Origin: Phytoactinopolyspora halotolerans
GTDB lineage: Bacteria > Actinomycetota > Actinomycetes > Jiangellales > Jiangellaceae
Assembly: GCF_010550675.1 (NCBI RefSeq)
Contig: NZ_JAAGOA010000013.1
Coordinates: 62,001-126,000, forward strand
Reading direction: 5' to 3'
DNA: 64,000 bases
The notes under the pieces are model-generated. The model was not told the origin of the DNA, did no database searches, and worked only from the letters and a program-made list of their open reading frames with translations. Positions 35,556 through 45,172 of the stretch are shown one piece after another (within the stretch, counting starts at the first letter, position 1; each line of letters opens with the position of its first letter). The position numbers and the translations under genes were made by a program.

Positions 35556-36331
35556 GTGACGTGAGCGTGGTGGTCCACCACGATGCGGAGGTGCTCGCCG
35601 AGGCGGCCGCCGCCCGGCTGATCACCCGGCTGGTGGACGCGCAGTCGGCGCGGGGTCACGCGTCGGTGGTGCTGACGGGTGGACGGATCGGCACGGCCAT
35701 GCTGGCGGCGGTGCGTCGTTCCCCGGCGCATTCTGCCGTCGACTGGTCCGCCGTGGACGTCTGGTGGGGCGACGAACGGTTCCTGGCGCCCGGAGACGCG
35801 GAGCGGAACGAGACGCAGGCGCGCGATGCGCTGCTGGACCATGTGCCGGTCGATCCGGCGCGGGTCCATCCGATGCCGGCCGACGACGGCGATTTCGCCG
35901 GGGATCCGGAGCGAGCGGCCGAGTGGTATGCGGCGGAGCTGGCCGCGGCCACCCCCGGGAACGCGGACGCCGAGGTCCCCGAGTTCGACGTGCTGCTGCT
36001 GGGTGTCGGCCCGGACGGCCACGTCGCGTCGCTGTTCCCGGAGATGCCGGCGCTGTACGAGGAGCGCCCAGCGGTCGCCGTGCACGGTGCGCCGAAGCCG
36101 CCACCCACGCGGTTGAGCCTCACCCTGCCCGCGATACAGTCCGCGGCGGAAGTGTGGTTGGTGGTGTCCGGGGAGGACAAGGCACCAGCGGCGAAGATGG
36201 CCCTGTCCGGTGCCGGTCCGACGCAGATCCCCGCGGCCGGCGCCAAGGGCCGGCACGCCACCCGATGGTTGCTCGACGACGCTGCGGCGTCCAAGCTGCC
36301 GCCCGGGCTCGACCGGCGCGCGACACCCTGA
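35552..36331 (+). CDS. pgl: 6-phosphogluconolactonase
   Basis: 259 residues; hydrolyses 6-phosphogluconolactone, the product of Zwf. Hallmarks: VVLTGGRIGTAML, WWGDERFLAPGDAERNE, LLLGVGPDGHVASLFP and the C-terminal TRLSLTLPAIQSA. This is the SOL/DevB type and belongs to the NagB-like fold. It overlaps the opcA stop by 4 bp. Last sugar-phosphate gene of the operon; the racemase gene follows after 10 bp. Confidence 0.95.
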   Translation: MSDVSVVVHHDAEVLAEAAAARLITRLVDAQSARGHASVVLTGGRIGTAMLAAVRRSPAHSAVDWSAVDVWWGDERFLAPGDAERNETQARDALLDHVPVDPARVHPMPADDGDFAGDPERAAEWYAAELAAATPGNADAEVPEFDVLLLGVGPDGHVASLFPEMPALYEERPAVAVHGAPKPPPTRLSLTLPAIQSAAEVWLVVSGEDKAPAAKMALSGAGPTQIPAAGAKGRHATRWLLDDAAASKLPPGLDRRATP

Positions 36332-36341
36332 GGACGCCGCC

Positions 36342-37073
36342 GTGAATGCCATGCGACACGCCGGAATCCTGGCGCACAGCACGGAGGGCGCGTCGCTCTG
36401 CTTCCGCGTGTTCTGCCAGGAAGGATTCGAGGAGCTCGGTGCGCACGAGCATCCCGATGTGACGCTGGACTGCATCGCGATGGGGCGGAGCATGCCGGCC
36501 TGGGACGCCGGTGACCACGCTTCGATCCGGTCTACCCTGGCGACGAGCGTGCAGCGGCTGGCCCGGGCCGGCGCGCAGTTCTTCGTCTGCCCGGACAATA
36601 CGGCGCACATGGCGCTGGAGGTTCCGGGTGAGCCGCTGGCACTTCCTGGCCTGCACATCGCGGAGGTCGTCGCCGATCGAGCCGCCCAGGACGGACGGCG
36701 ACAGGTCGGCGTACTCGGGACCCGGTACCTGATGGACGGCCCGGTGTATGCCAGAGCGCTGGCCGAGCGCGGTATCGCTGCCGAGGTGCCGTCCGCCGAG
36801 GACCGATCCGTCGTCAATTCGATCATCTTCGACGAGCTGGTGAACGGCGTCTTCACCGAATCGGCGCGACAGGAGTACGTGCGCATCATCGAGCAGCTCG
36901 CCGAGCGCGGCTGTGACGCCGTCGCGCTGGTCTGCACGGAGATACCGCTACTGGTGACGCCGGAGGATTCTCCGCTCCCGACGCTGGACTCGACCCGGCT
37001 CCTCGCCCGTGCGGCGTTCGAGGTGGCCGTCGGACGTCGACCTGTGCCTGCATGGCGCGGCGGCCCGATCTGA
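36342..37073 (+). CDS. aspartate/glutamate racemase family protein
   Basis: 243 residues, similar to YgeA-type amino acid racemases. Two Cys at the expected catalytic positions are seen in FFVCPDNTAHMAL (about residue 80) and ALVCTEIPLLV (about residue 198), each at the end of a beta-strand. GTG 36342 has GAGGA 7 nt upstream; ATG 36351 is the alternative. It follows pgl by 10 bp and so may be in the pentose phosphate transcript, although no metabolic link is obvious. Substrate specificity cannot be told. Confidence 0.85.
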   Translation: MNAMRHAGILAHSTEGASLCFRVFCQEGFEELGAHEHPDVTLDCIAMGRSMPAWDAGDHASIRSTLATSVQRLARAGAQFFVCPDNTAHMALEVPGEPLALPGLHIAEVVADRAAQDGRRQVGVLGTRYLMDGPVYARALAERGIAAEVPSAEDRSVVNSIIFDELVNGVFTESARQEYVRIIEQLAERGCDAVALVCTEIPLLVTPEDSPLPTLDSTRLLARAAFEVAVGRRPVPAWRGGPI

Positions 37074-37100
37074 GAAAGATCCCGGCCGGCGGCAATCCCA

Positions 37101-37146
37101 GGTACGACGGTCTGCATGCGTGACAGCTGGCGCGGTACGACGGTCT
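37101..37146. repeat. 13-bp direct repeat before the iron-box gene
   Basis: GGTACGACGGTCT occurs at 37101-37113 and 37134-37146, exactly 33 bp (about three helical turns) apart, about 90 bp upstream of the iron box. It could be a pair of regulator half-sites. Confidence 0.4.
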
Positions 37147-37222
37147 CCCCCGCGCAACAGCCGGTCCAGCACGACAACCGGTAAAGCACGATCGCCGGCC
37201 CAGCGGAGATCGATGTGACTTT

Positions 37223-37241
37223 TCAGGCGAGCCTTACCTAA
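37223..37241 (-). promoter_or_regulatory. IdeR/DtxR-like iron box overlapping the promoter of the Cys-rich small gene
   Basis: Read on the minus strand, TTAGGTAAGGCTCGCCTGA matches 15 of 19 positions of the IdeR consensus and shares its first 12 bases with the suf box. On the plus strand it overlaps the -10 TAAGAT (37239-37244) and ends 9 nt before the GTG start, so bound repressor would block transcription. Confidence 0.7.
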
Positions 37242-37250
37242 GATGGCCTG

Positions 37251-37427
37251 GTGCGCTCGGTCAAGGCGAAGAAGAAGTGCTGCCGCAGCACGCCCCGGTG
37301 CAAGGCGTGTCCAGTGGTGCTCAAACGCTTGGCCGACTCCGGCCTCGCCACGCGCGAGAGCAAGAAGGTCTACCTGTTCAGCGCCAAGGTGTCGAAGAAG
37401 GCGCTGGCCCGTGCCCGCGCCGGCTGA
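37251..37427 (+). CDS. 58-residue Cys-rich basic protein, iron-box controlled, probably leaderless
   Basis: Starts GTG 37251. The N-terminus is very basic and carries four Cys as KKKCCRST and PRCKACPVV, a CC-x5-C-x2-C pattern that could hold a metal. A short helix (VLKRLADSGLATRE) and a Lys/Ala-rich end follow. Small proteins with a CC...RCxxCPVV motif are common in actinobacteria without known function. There is no ribosome site; TAAGAT lies 6 nt before the start, so the mRNA is probably leaderless. The iron box over the promoter predicts expression when iron is scarce. High third-position G+C supports coding. Confidence 0.8.
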   Translation: MRSVKAKKKCCRSTPRCKACPVVLKRLADSGLATRESKKVYLFSAKVSKKALARARAG

Positions 37428-37604
37428 ATCCGGGCCATCGAGGCGCCGGTGAATCCGGACCCGGACCATCGATCGACCTACAGCGCCTACAGCACCTACG
37501 GCAGTTTTCGCCCCTTTTCCGACCAGGACGGTAGGTTGACGCTGATATACCTGCGTTGAGCTGCGCCGACGTCGAACCTGGTCAGTAGCGTTCCGAAACG
37601 ACGA

Positions 37605-37622
37605 TACCTTGATGTCAAGGTA
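37605..37622. promoter_or_regulatory. perfect 18-bp palindrome upstream of the SulP transporter
   Basis: TACCTTGA-TG-TCAAGGTA (37605-37622) has 8-bp perfect arms and lies 65-80 bp before the transporter start, in an otherwise empty interval of 260 bp (37428-37687). The size suits a dimeric HTH repressor. Confidence 0.55.
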
Positions 37623-37687
37623 CCTTCTCGCAACACCGAAGGAGTCGCTGTCGTGGGCTGTGAACAGGTCCGATGAGGAGCCCGAGC

Positions 37688-39211
37688 ATGCGGCTCACCC
37701 CACCGGCCCGAGGCGATGTCATCGCCGGCGTCAGCGTCGCGCTGGTGCTGATCCCCCAGTCGCTGGCCTATGCCGAACTGGCCGGCCTTCCGCCGGTGCA
37801 CGGCCTGTACGCGGCGGCCGTAGCGCCGATCGCCGGAGCGCTGATCGGGTCGTCGCCGTACCTGCAGACCGGCCCGGTGGCGCTGACCAGCCTGCTGACG
37901 CTCGGCGCCCTGTCCCCGCTCGCCGCGACGGGCTCGGCCACCTTCGTCGCCTATGCCGCTGTCCTGGCCGTCCTGGTCGGCGCGGCACGTGTCCTGCTCG
38001 GCCTCATCCGCTGGGGTGCGCTCGCCTATTTCATGTCGATCCCGGTGGTCACCGGATTCACGGTGGCGGCCGCCGTGTTGATCGTCGGTTCCCAGGTGCC
38101 TAGCCTGCTGGACGCGCCGGCAGATTCGGACAATCCGGCCCGGGCAGCGTTCGACGCGCTTTCCGGCCCCGGTGACTGGAGCGTCGCATCCATGCTGGTG
38201 GGTGTCGCGGTGGTAGCCGTCGTCATGGGCGGACGCCGCATATCGGCGCTGATTCCCTGGGTATTGATCGTCACGATCGCCGCCCTCCTGGCCAGCCGCG
38301 CCGGTGCACTCGACATCGCCCAGATCGGCACCGTACCGAGCGGGCTGCCGCCGTTCTCCGTTGACCTTCCCTGGGAGGCGGTCCCGGACCTGATCGTCCC
38401 CGCGATCCTCATCGCCCTGGTGGGATTCGCCGAGCCCGCGTCGATCGCCCGCAAATACGCCGCCGCCGACCGTCAGGAATGGAACCCGAACAGAGAGTTC
38501 ATCGGCCAAGGTCTGGCCAACCTGGCCGCCGGTGTCGCCGGCGGCTATCCTGCGGGCGGCTCGTTCTCCCGCTCAGCGCTCAACCGCATGACCGGGGCGC
38601 GCACCCGGTGGAGCGGCGCCGTCACGGGCGCGACGGTCCTTGTCGTCCTCCCCTTCGCCGGCGTTCTGTCCGCCCTTCCGACCGCGGTACTCGCCGGGCT
38701 GGTCATCGTCGCCGCCATATCCCTGATCGACCTCAAGCCGTTCTTCACCTATTGGCAGTACTCGAAGCCGCAGTTCCTGGTCGCGGTCCCGACATTCATC
38801 GCCACCCTGCTACTCGCGCCCCGAGTGGAACGTGGCTTGTTGATCGGCATCGCGTTGGCTTTCGTGGTGCACCTATGGCGTGAGCTTCGCGTGGACCTTC
38901 GCACCACGGTCGACGACGACACGCTCTACGTGCACCCAGAGGGCGTGCTCTACTTCGCCTCGGCCCCGATGCTGGAAACCCAGCTGACCGGCCTGCTCGC
39001 GGAGAATCCCGCGGTCCGACGCGTGGTGCTCGACGTGCACCGACTCGGCCGGCTCGACCTCACCGGCCTGATGGCCATCCGCGGCTTCGCCGAACAGGCC
39101 GCCAACTTCGGCGTCGAGGTCGAGGTCCGCGATGTGCCCGAGCACGCCCGCGACCGCGCACATCGCGTCCTCGACCCGGTATGCCGGCTGGTCGCCACCG
39201 AACCGACGTGA
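37688..39211 (+). CDS. SulP family anion transporter with STAS domain
   Basis: 507 residues. The membrane part (residues 10-390) begins GDVIAGVSVALVLIPQSLAYAELAG, the SulP hallmark, and contains NRMTGARTRWSG, the equivalent of the conserved loop before the last helices. The C-terminal STAS domain (about 415-500) includes VLYFASAPMLETQL and VVLDVHRLGRLDLTGLMAI, where the usual phospho-acceptor Ser region reads RLDLTG. Substrates in the family are sulfate, bicarbonate or dicarboxylates. ATG 37688 has AGGAG 7 nt upstream; ATG 37673 is an alternative. The 46-bp palindromic repeat follows. Confidence 0.9.
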   Translation: MRLTPPARGDVIAGVSVALVLIPQSLAYAELAGLPPVHGLYAAAVAPIAGALIGSSPYLQTGPVALTSLLTLGALSPLAATGSATFVAYAAVLAVLVGAARVLLGLIRWGALAYFMSIPVVTGFTVAAAVLIVGSQVPSLLDAPADSDNPARAAFDALSGPGDWSVASMLVGVAVVAVVMGGRRISALIPWVLIVTIAALLASRAGALDIAQIGTVPSGLPPFSVDLPWEAVPDLIVPAILIALVGFAEPASIARKYAAADRQEWNPNREFIGQGLANLAAGVAGGYPAGGSFSRSALNRMTGARTRWSGAVTGATVLVVLPFAGVLSALPTAVLAGLVIVAAISLIDLKPFFTYWQYSKPQFLVAVPTFIATLLLAPRVERGLLIGIALAFVVHLWRELRVDLRTTVDDDTLYVHPEGVLYFASAPMLETQLTGLLAENPAVRRVVLDVHRLGRLDLTGLMAIRGFAEQAANFGVEVEVRDVPEHARDRAHRVLDPVCRLVATEPT

Positions 39212-39245
39212 CTCCGGGCGCATCGCTTGACGGCCATGCAGAAAA

Positions 39246-39291
39246 GCGTCGGAGAGTTTTATCTGCTATAGCGTGCACAACGTTCCGACGT
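39246..39291. repeat. 46-bp imperfect palindrome, copy 2
   Basis: Same length as the element at 25346-25391 and identical at 35 of 46 positions, including both ends (GCGTCGGA and TTCCGACGT) and the central CTGC/ATAGC. The arms are 12 bp with two mismatches. It lies 34 bp after the SulP stop. Confidence 0.7.
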
Positions 39292-39413
39292 CGCCTGGGG
39301 TAGCAGCCTCCGAAGCTCTCGTGGCCCTGTCGTGTGTCCGATCGTGGGCGTAACCGCCGCAACACGGAGCCGTGAGCGTGGTTGTGTGCAGTTGAGCCGC
39401 CTATAACGGCCAG

Positions 39414-39563
39414 ATGCAGCACGAGTACTCGCACGACCGGGAATACACGTCCAGGTACGGCGATCGTCCGCACGGCAGGTCACACGACCTCGCTCGGTGC
39501 GGCTGGAACCTACACGACGGCGAACTCGACCCCAGGATGTGCGAGGCGTCGTGCGAGTTCTAG
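39414..39563 (+). CDS. possible 49-residue protein
   Basis: Begins MQHEYSHDREYTSRYGD and ends PRMCEASCEF; hydrophilic, rich in His, Arg, Asp and Tyr, with three Cys. About 83 percent of third codon positions are G or C, better than the other frames across this stretch. TATAAC (39402-39407) lies 6 nt before the ATG, matching the leaderless pattern of nearby genes, and there is no ribosome site. No family is recognised. Confidence 0.45.
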   Translation: MQHEYSHDREYTSRYGDRPHGRSHDLARCGWNLHDGELDPRMCEASCEF

Positions 39564-39573
39564 CCGATGATTC

Positions 39574-39649
39574 GACAGACCGTGTGACCTGTCGTGTGAC
39601 GGACGACCGCGGGCCGAGCTCTGGAGGACAGACCGTGTGGTCTGTCGTG
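39574..39649. terminator. pair of GTGT-looped palindromes between convergent genes
   Basis: GACAGACCGTGTGGTCTGTC (39627-39646) is a perfect 8-bp stem with a GTGT loop. A near copy at 39574-39596 matches 21 of 23 bases in the longer unit but has two mismatched stem pairs. A weaker, inverted relative (AGGTC-ACAC-GACCT) lies at 39477-39490. Placed between the 49-residue ORF and rbpA, they may end both transcripts. Confidence 0.5.
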
Positions 39650-39684
39650 CGCGCAGTTGCCGATAGAGCCGTGCGCCGCCGGGT

Positions 39685-39746
39685 GGGCAACCGTGAGTGA
39701 GCGCGGGTGGCCAACCGTGGGTAACCGTGGCTGGGCAACCGTAGGC
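39685..39746. repeat. short CAACCGTG repeats
   Basis: Four copies of a CAACCGTG-like octamer (near 39688, 39712, 39723 and 39736), set in GGGC context, follow the rbpA 3' end. Probably slippage; no function seen. Confidence 0.45.
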
Positions 39747-39759
39747 AGGGGGCGCCGCG

Positions 39760-40101
39760 CTACAGGCGGCGGCGCTGGCGGAGGGCGGCGAGCGCTTCCT
39801 CGAGGATCGCAGCGCCGTCCTCGTCGCTGCGGCGTTCCTTGACGTAGGCCAGATGGGACTTGTAGGGCTCGACTCGCGGCATCGGCGGCGGGTTCTCCTG
39901 CTCCTGGCTGGCCGGCAGACCGCAGCGCGTACAATCCCACGACTCAGGAACCTCAGCGTCCAGCGCGAAGTACGGCGCACTCACGTGGCCTCGCCCGCAG
40001 TAGTACCTGACCTGACGACGCGGAGCGGTCTCGCCCCGCTCGTCCTCACCCATCGGGCCGGCTCCTACCCGGCTCCCCCGGATTGCATTACCACCGGCCA
40101 C
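39760..40101 (-). CDS. rbpA: RNA polymerase-binding protein RbpA
   Basis: 113-residue actinobacterial transcription factor that binds RNA polymerase and the principal sigma factor and stabilises open complexes. It starts MAGGNAIRGSRVGAGPMGE, the family N-terminal tail. The core domain has a Cys pair and further ligands (YYCGRGH, WDCTRCGLPA), and the C-terminal sigma-interacting helix contains YKSHLAYVKERRSDEDG followed by a helical tail. GAGGGAGGA lies 8 nt before the GTG. It follows secG by about 130 bp. Confidence 0.97.
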   Translation of the reverse strand: MAGGNAIRGSRVGAGPMGEDERGETAPRRQVRYYCGRGHVSAPYFALDAEVPESWDCTRCGLPASQEQENPPPMPRVEPYKSHLAYVKERRSDEDGAAILEEALAALRQRRRL

Positions 40102-40232
40102 CTCGTCAGTCCTCCCTCAGCTCAGCACCATCGACAGTCCAAGGGCGTCCCATGACGCCAGCGCACGCCCATCCGGCTTCTCGCAAAGGTGCCGCAGCAG
40201 GTGAGCGGACCGCAGGAGCCATCGGGCATGAC

Positions 40233-40457
40233 CTACAAGAGCAGTCCCAGGGCGACGATGCTCGCCGCCCAGATCAGGCCGACCGCGATGGTCAGCCGGT
40301 CGAGGTTGCGCTCGGCGACCGACGAGCCGCCGACGGACGCCGAGACGCCACCACCGAACATGTCGGAGAGTCCCCCGCCCTTGCCCTTGTGCATGAGCAC
40401 GAGGACCAGCATCAGCAAGCTCGTGACCACGAGCAGAATTGCGAATACCAATGTCAC
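40233..40457 (-). CDS. secG: SecG, protein translocase subunit
   Basis: 74 residues with two membrane helices (VFAILLVVTSLLMLVLVLMH and LTIAVGLIWAASIVALGLLL) around the loop KGKGGGLSDMFGG, the SecG hallmark. It assists SecYEG-mediated export. It lies 62 bp after tpiA in the gap-pgk-tpiA-secG order usual for the phylum. Confidence 0.95.
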   Translation of the reverse strand: MTLVFAILLVVTSLLMLVLVLMHKGKGGGLSDMFGGGVSASVGGSSVAERNLDRLTIAVGLIWAASIVALGLLL

Positions 40458-40519
40458 GGCGGGTGCCTCATCCTAGTCGAACGTACAGTTTGCCGGCAGC
40501 CAGCAGTCTACCCCGACGA

Positions 40520-41302
40520 TCACGACTGGTCGAAGCGACAGATGGCTGCGAACCCATCAGCGTCGAGGCTGGCTCCGCCGACGAGAGCCCCGTCGACGTC
40601 GGCCTGATCCATGATCGGCCCGACGTTGGCAGCCTTGACCGAACCACCGTACAGGATCCGGATGCCGGCGGCCACACCCTGCGAATACAACTCGCCGAGC
40701 CGGCTCCGGATGGCCGCGGCCATCTCCTGGGCGTCGTCCGGGGTCGCCACCTCGCCGGTGCCGATCGCCCACACCGGCTCGTAGGCGATGACCACCTTGG
40801 CGGCCTGCTCCGCGCTGACGTCCTTCAGCGCGCCGTCGAGCTGGGCCAGCGTGTGTGCGACATGCTCGCCCGCCTTGCGGACGTCGAGCACCTCGCCGAT
40901 GCACAGGATCGGCGTGAGCTCGTGCCGCAGCGCGGCCTTGACCTTGGCGTTCACCAGCTCATCGGACTCGGCGTGGTACTGGCGACGCTCCGAGTGACCG
41001 ACCGCCACATAGGTGCAGCCCAGCTTCGCCAAGAACGCACCGGACACCTCGCCCGTGTAGGCGCCGGAATCGTGCGCCGACAGGTCCTGCGCGCCGTACG
41101 CGACGTTCAGCTTGTCCCCGTCCACCAGTGTCTGCACGGAACGGATATCGGTGAACGGCGGCAGCACCGCCACGTCGACCTTCTCGTAAGTCTGCTCATC
41201 CAGTGAGAAGGCCAGCTTCTGCACCAGCGCGATCGCCTCGAGGTGGTTGAGGTTCATCTTCCAGTTCCCGGCCATCAACGGCCGGCGAGCATTCGTCGCC
41301 AC
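40520..41302 (-). CDS. tpiA: triosephosphate isomerase
   Basis: 260-residue TIM barrel that interconverts dihydroxyacetone phosphate and glyceraldehyde 3-phosphate. Substrate-binding Asn/Lys are in MAGNWKMN, the electrophilic His in VGHSERRQ, the catalytic Glu in [11 protein letters not shown] and the phosphate-binding loop in [14 protein letters not shown] start, 6 bp after pgk in a tight operon. Confidence 0.97.
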   Translation of the reverse strand: MATNARRPLMAGNWKMNLNHLEAIALVQKLAFSLDEQTYEKVDVAVLPPFTDIRSVQTLVDGDKLNVAYGAQDLSAHDSGAYTGEVSGAFLAKLGCTYVAVGHSERRQYHAESDELVNAKVKAALRHELTPILCIGEVLDVRKAGEHVAHTLAQLDGALKDVSAEQAAKVVIAYEPVWAIGTGEVATPDDAQEMAAAIRSRLGELYSQGVAAGIRILYGGSVKAANVGPIMDQADVDGALVGGASLDADGFAAICRFDQS

Positions 41303-41308
41303 TGCGCC

Positions 41309-42502
41309 CTACTCCTCCAGAATCGCCAGGCCGGGCAGGGTCCTGCCCTCGAGCAGTTCCAGCGACGCACCGCCGCCGGTCGAGATGTGCGTGAACGCGG
41401 ACTCGTCCAGGCCGAGCTTACGAACCGCGGCCGCGGAGTCTCCACCGCCGACGACGCTGGTGCCCTGCACCTGCGACACCGCCGCCGCCACATCCTTGGT
41501 ACCCGCGGCGAACGGGGACAGTTCGAACACGCCCATCGGACCGTTCCACACGACGGTCTTGGCGTCCGCCAGCTTGCCGCTGAACAGCTCCACCGTGGCC
41601 GGTCCGATGTCCAGGCCCTTCTGGTCGGCCGGGATCGCCGAGGCGTCCACCACCGAGGTCTGGGCGTCCTCGGAGATGTCCGCGGCCACCACGACGTCAA
41701 CCGGCAGCACGATCTCCACGCCGGCCTGCTCGGCCCGGTCCAGATAGCCCTTGACCGTGTCGATCTGGTCGCTCTCCAGCAGCGAACCGCCCACACCGTA
41801 GCCCTTGGCCGCGAGGAAGGTGAAGGCCATGCCACCGCCGATCAGCAGCCGGTCCACCTTGCCGATCAGGTTGTCGATGACGCCGAGCTTGTCGGACACC
41901 TTCGATCCACCGAGCACGACGACGTACGGCCGCTCCGGCGTCACCAGGACCTTGCGGAACGCCTCCATCTCCGCCTCGACCAGCCGCCCGGCGGCGTGCG
42001 GCAGCCGCTGCGCGACGTCGTAGACGCTGGCCTGCTTGCGGTGCACGACGCCGAACCCGTCGGAGACGAACGCATCCGCCAAACCGGCCAGCTCATCGGC
42101 CAAGGCGCCGCGCTCGGTGTCGTCCTTGCTCGTCTCGCGGGCGTCGAACCGGACGTTCTCCAGCAGCGCGACCTCGCCGTCGTTCAAAGCCGCCACGGTC
42201 TTGCGGGCGCTCTCGCCGACCAGATCGGTGGCGAACGCAACCTCGGAACCGAGCAGCTCGGACAGCCGCTTGGCGACGGGAGCCAGCGAATACTTAGGCT
42301 CCGGTGCGCCCTTGGGACGGCCCAGGTGCGCGGTGACCACCACCCGCGCGCCGGCCTCAGCCAGCGTGCGGATGGTGGGCACGGACGCGCGAACCCGACC
42401 GTCATCGGTGATGGTGTCACCGTCGAGTGGGACGTTCAGGTCGGAGCGGACCAGTACCCGCTTTCCCTTCAGGTCCCCCAGGCTCTCGATCGTCTTGCTC
42501 AT
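41309..42502 (-). CDS. pgk: phosphoglycerate kinase
   Basis: 397 residues; makes ATP from 1,3-bisphosphoglycerate. The N-domain has [14 protein letters not shown] (the family signature) and the substrate-binding [12 protein letters not shown]. The C-domain has [23 protein letters not shown] and a glycine-rich GGGDSAAAV nucleotide end. ATG 42502 gives the normal length; a longer frame to 42580 would run into gap. There is no strong ribosome site and only 20 bp separate it from gap. Confidence 0.97.
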   Translation of the reverse strand: MSKTIESLGDLKGKRVLVRSDLNVPLDGDTITDDGRVRASVPTIRTLAEAGARVVVTAHLGRPKGAPEPKYSLAPVAKRLSELLGSEVAFATDLVGESARKTVAALNDGEVALLENVRFDARETSKDDTERGALADELAGLADAFVSDGFGVVHRKQASVYDVAQRLPHAAGRLVEAEMEAFRKVLVTPERPYVVVLGGSKVSDKLGVIDNLIGKVDRLLIGGGMAFTFLAAKGYGVGGSLLESDQIDTVKGYLDRAEQAGVEIVLPVDVVVAADISEDAQTSVVDASAIPADQKGLDIGPATVELFSGKLADAKTVVWNGPMGVFELSPFAAGTKDVAAAVSQVQGTSVVGGGDSAAAVRKLGLDESAFTHISTGGGASLELLEGRTLPGLAILEE

Positions 42503-42522
42503 GGTCGAGTGATCCGTGCCGA

Positions 42523-44040
<1,518 letters not shown>

Positions 44041-44075
44041 AGCGGCTCCGGCACAAGGGGAAAACCGGAGCCGCT
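44041..44075 (-). terminator. 11-bp stem-loop after the sigma-factor operon
   Basis: AGCGGCTCCGG (44041-44051) and CCGGAGCCGCT (44065-44075) pair perfectly around a 13-nt loop, 75 bp beyond the stop of the gene at 44150. Strong enough to end the leftward transcript. Confidence 0.65.
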
Positions 44076-44149
44076 CCCTGCGCCCGACGCGTGTGTGGGG
44101 TCAATGGGACGTCGGGCGTCTTGTGGAACCCTGATACGCGAACCTCCGC

Positions 44150-45172
44150 TCAGGGCCCAGATTTGCCGGCCGGGGGTCCCGGCGCGTTGTCGGACCGTCT
44201 CTCCTTCGGCGGGTCCCCGCGCGGTGGACTGGAGTCGGCGGCGTCGCCGCCGCCCACCGCGTCGTTGCCGCTGGACCCGTTCTCCGGAGCTGTGCGGTCC
44301 TGCGGGCCTTCGCCCGCGCTGTTGCCGGGGTTGTCCGGACGGTTCTCCGTCCCGCTTCCTGGGTTCTCCGGCCGATTTTCTTGCTTCTGAGCCGGTTCCC
44401 CCGGTTCTTCCGGGCGGTTGTCCGCTCCGTTCCCCGGATTCTCGGGCCTCTTCTCTACACCGTTGCCTTCGTTCTCCGGCTTCTCGCCGTTACCGTTATT
44501 GTCCGGCTTCGGGCCACCCGGTGTCGAGTCTTTCTCCGATTTATTCTTCGGTTTGTCGGTTTCTTTTTTGTCCCCGTCGGTGCGCTGACGCGTGCCGGCG
44601 TCTCCGGACTGACCCCGGTCCGGATCGCCCCCGCCGGTCTCATCTCCGTGCGGCCGGGCCGGCTCGTCACCGGAACCCGACGGACCGGTGCCACCTGGCC
44701 GATCAGAGGTATCCGTGCCATCCGCTCGCTCGGGGAAGGTCACCGGGCTGACCCGCTCGATGAAGCCCTTGACCCCGTTCTCCACCGACTCGGGCAGCCC
44801 ACCCGCCGCCGCGACGCCGGTGAAGCCGAGCAGAAGCGCGGCCACTCCGGCCACGACGCGCACTCGGATCCCCAGCTTGCTCGTCCACGACCGCAGCGGC
44901 TGCACCCACGACCCGAGCCGTGCCGCCGTGCCCGCACCTTCGGACCACGCCGGGATCTCCACGTCGTGAAAGTCTCCGGCGGCGATCCGCTCCGCGAGTT
45001 CTGCCGACGGCGCCACGTATCCAGTGGCCGAGCCGCGGATGGCCTCCACAGCCTCGGCCAGCGGAACGAGTTCGGACGACACCGGCTCGCCACGGAGCAC
45101 TGCTTCCGTGGCTGCGTCGTCCAATGCGGCTGGCGTAGACATCTCGTCTACGTAATCGCTCCAGGGCCTCAT
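44150..45172 (-). CDS. membrane-anchored partner of the ECF sigma factor (probable anti-sigma-like protein)
   Basis: 340 residues. The cytoplasmic N-terminus (MRPWSDYVDEMSTPAALDDAATEAVLRG ...) includes VPLAEAVEAIRGS and APSAELAERIAAGD. One membrane helix (VRVVAGVAALLLGFTGVAAAGG) is at about residues 125-147. The external part is disordered: Lys/Glu/Asp-rich, then repeated RPENPGNG-type units (Pro/Asn/Glu/Gly). No zinc-binding anti-sigma motif is seen. ATG 45172 overlaps the sigma stop (ATGA), so production is coupled. A role as anti-sigma factor is inferred from coupling and topology. Confidence 0.7.
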   Translation of the reverse strand: MRPWSDYVDEMSTPAALDDAATEAVLRGEPVSSELVPLAEAVEAIRGSATGYVAPSAELAERIAAGDFHDVEIPAWSEGAGTAARLGSWVQPLRSWTSKLGIRVRVVAGVAALLLGFTGVAAAGGLPESVENGVKGFIERVSPVTFPERADGTDTSDRPGGTGPSGSGDEPARPHGDETGGGDPDRGQSGDAGTRQRTDGDKKETDKPKNKSEKDSTPGGPKPDNNGNGEKPENEGNGVEKRPENPGNGADNRPEEPGEPAQKQENRPENPGSGTENRPDNPGNSAGEGPQDRTAPENGSSGNDAVGGGDAADSSPPRGDPPKERRSDNAPGPPAGKSGP

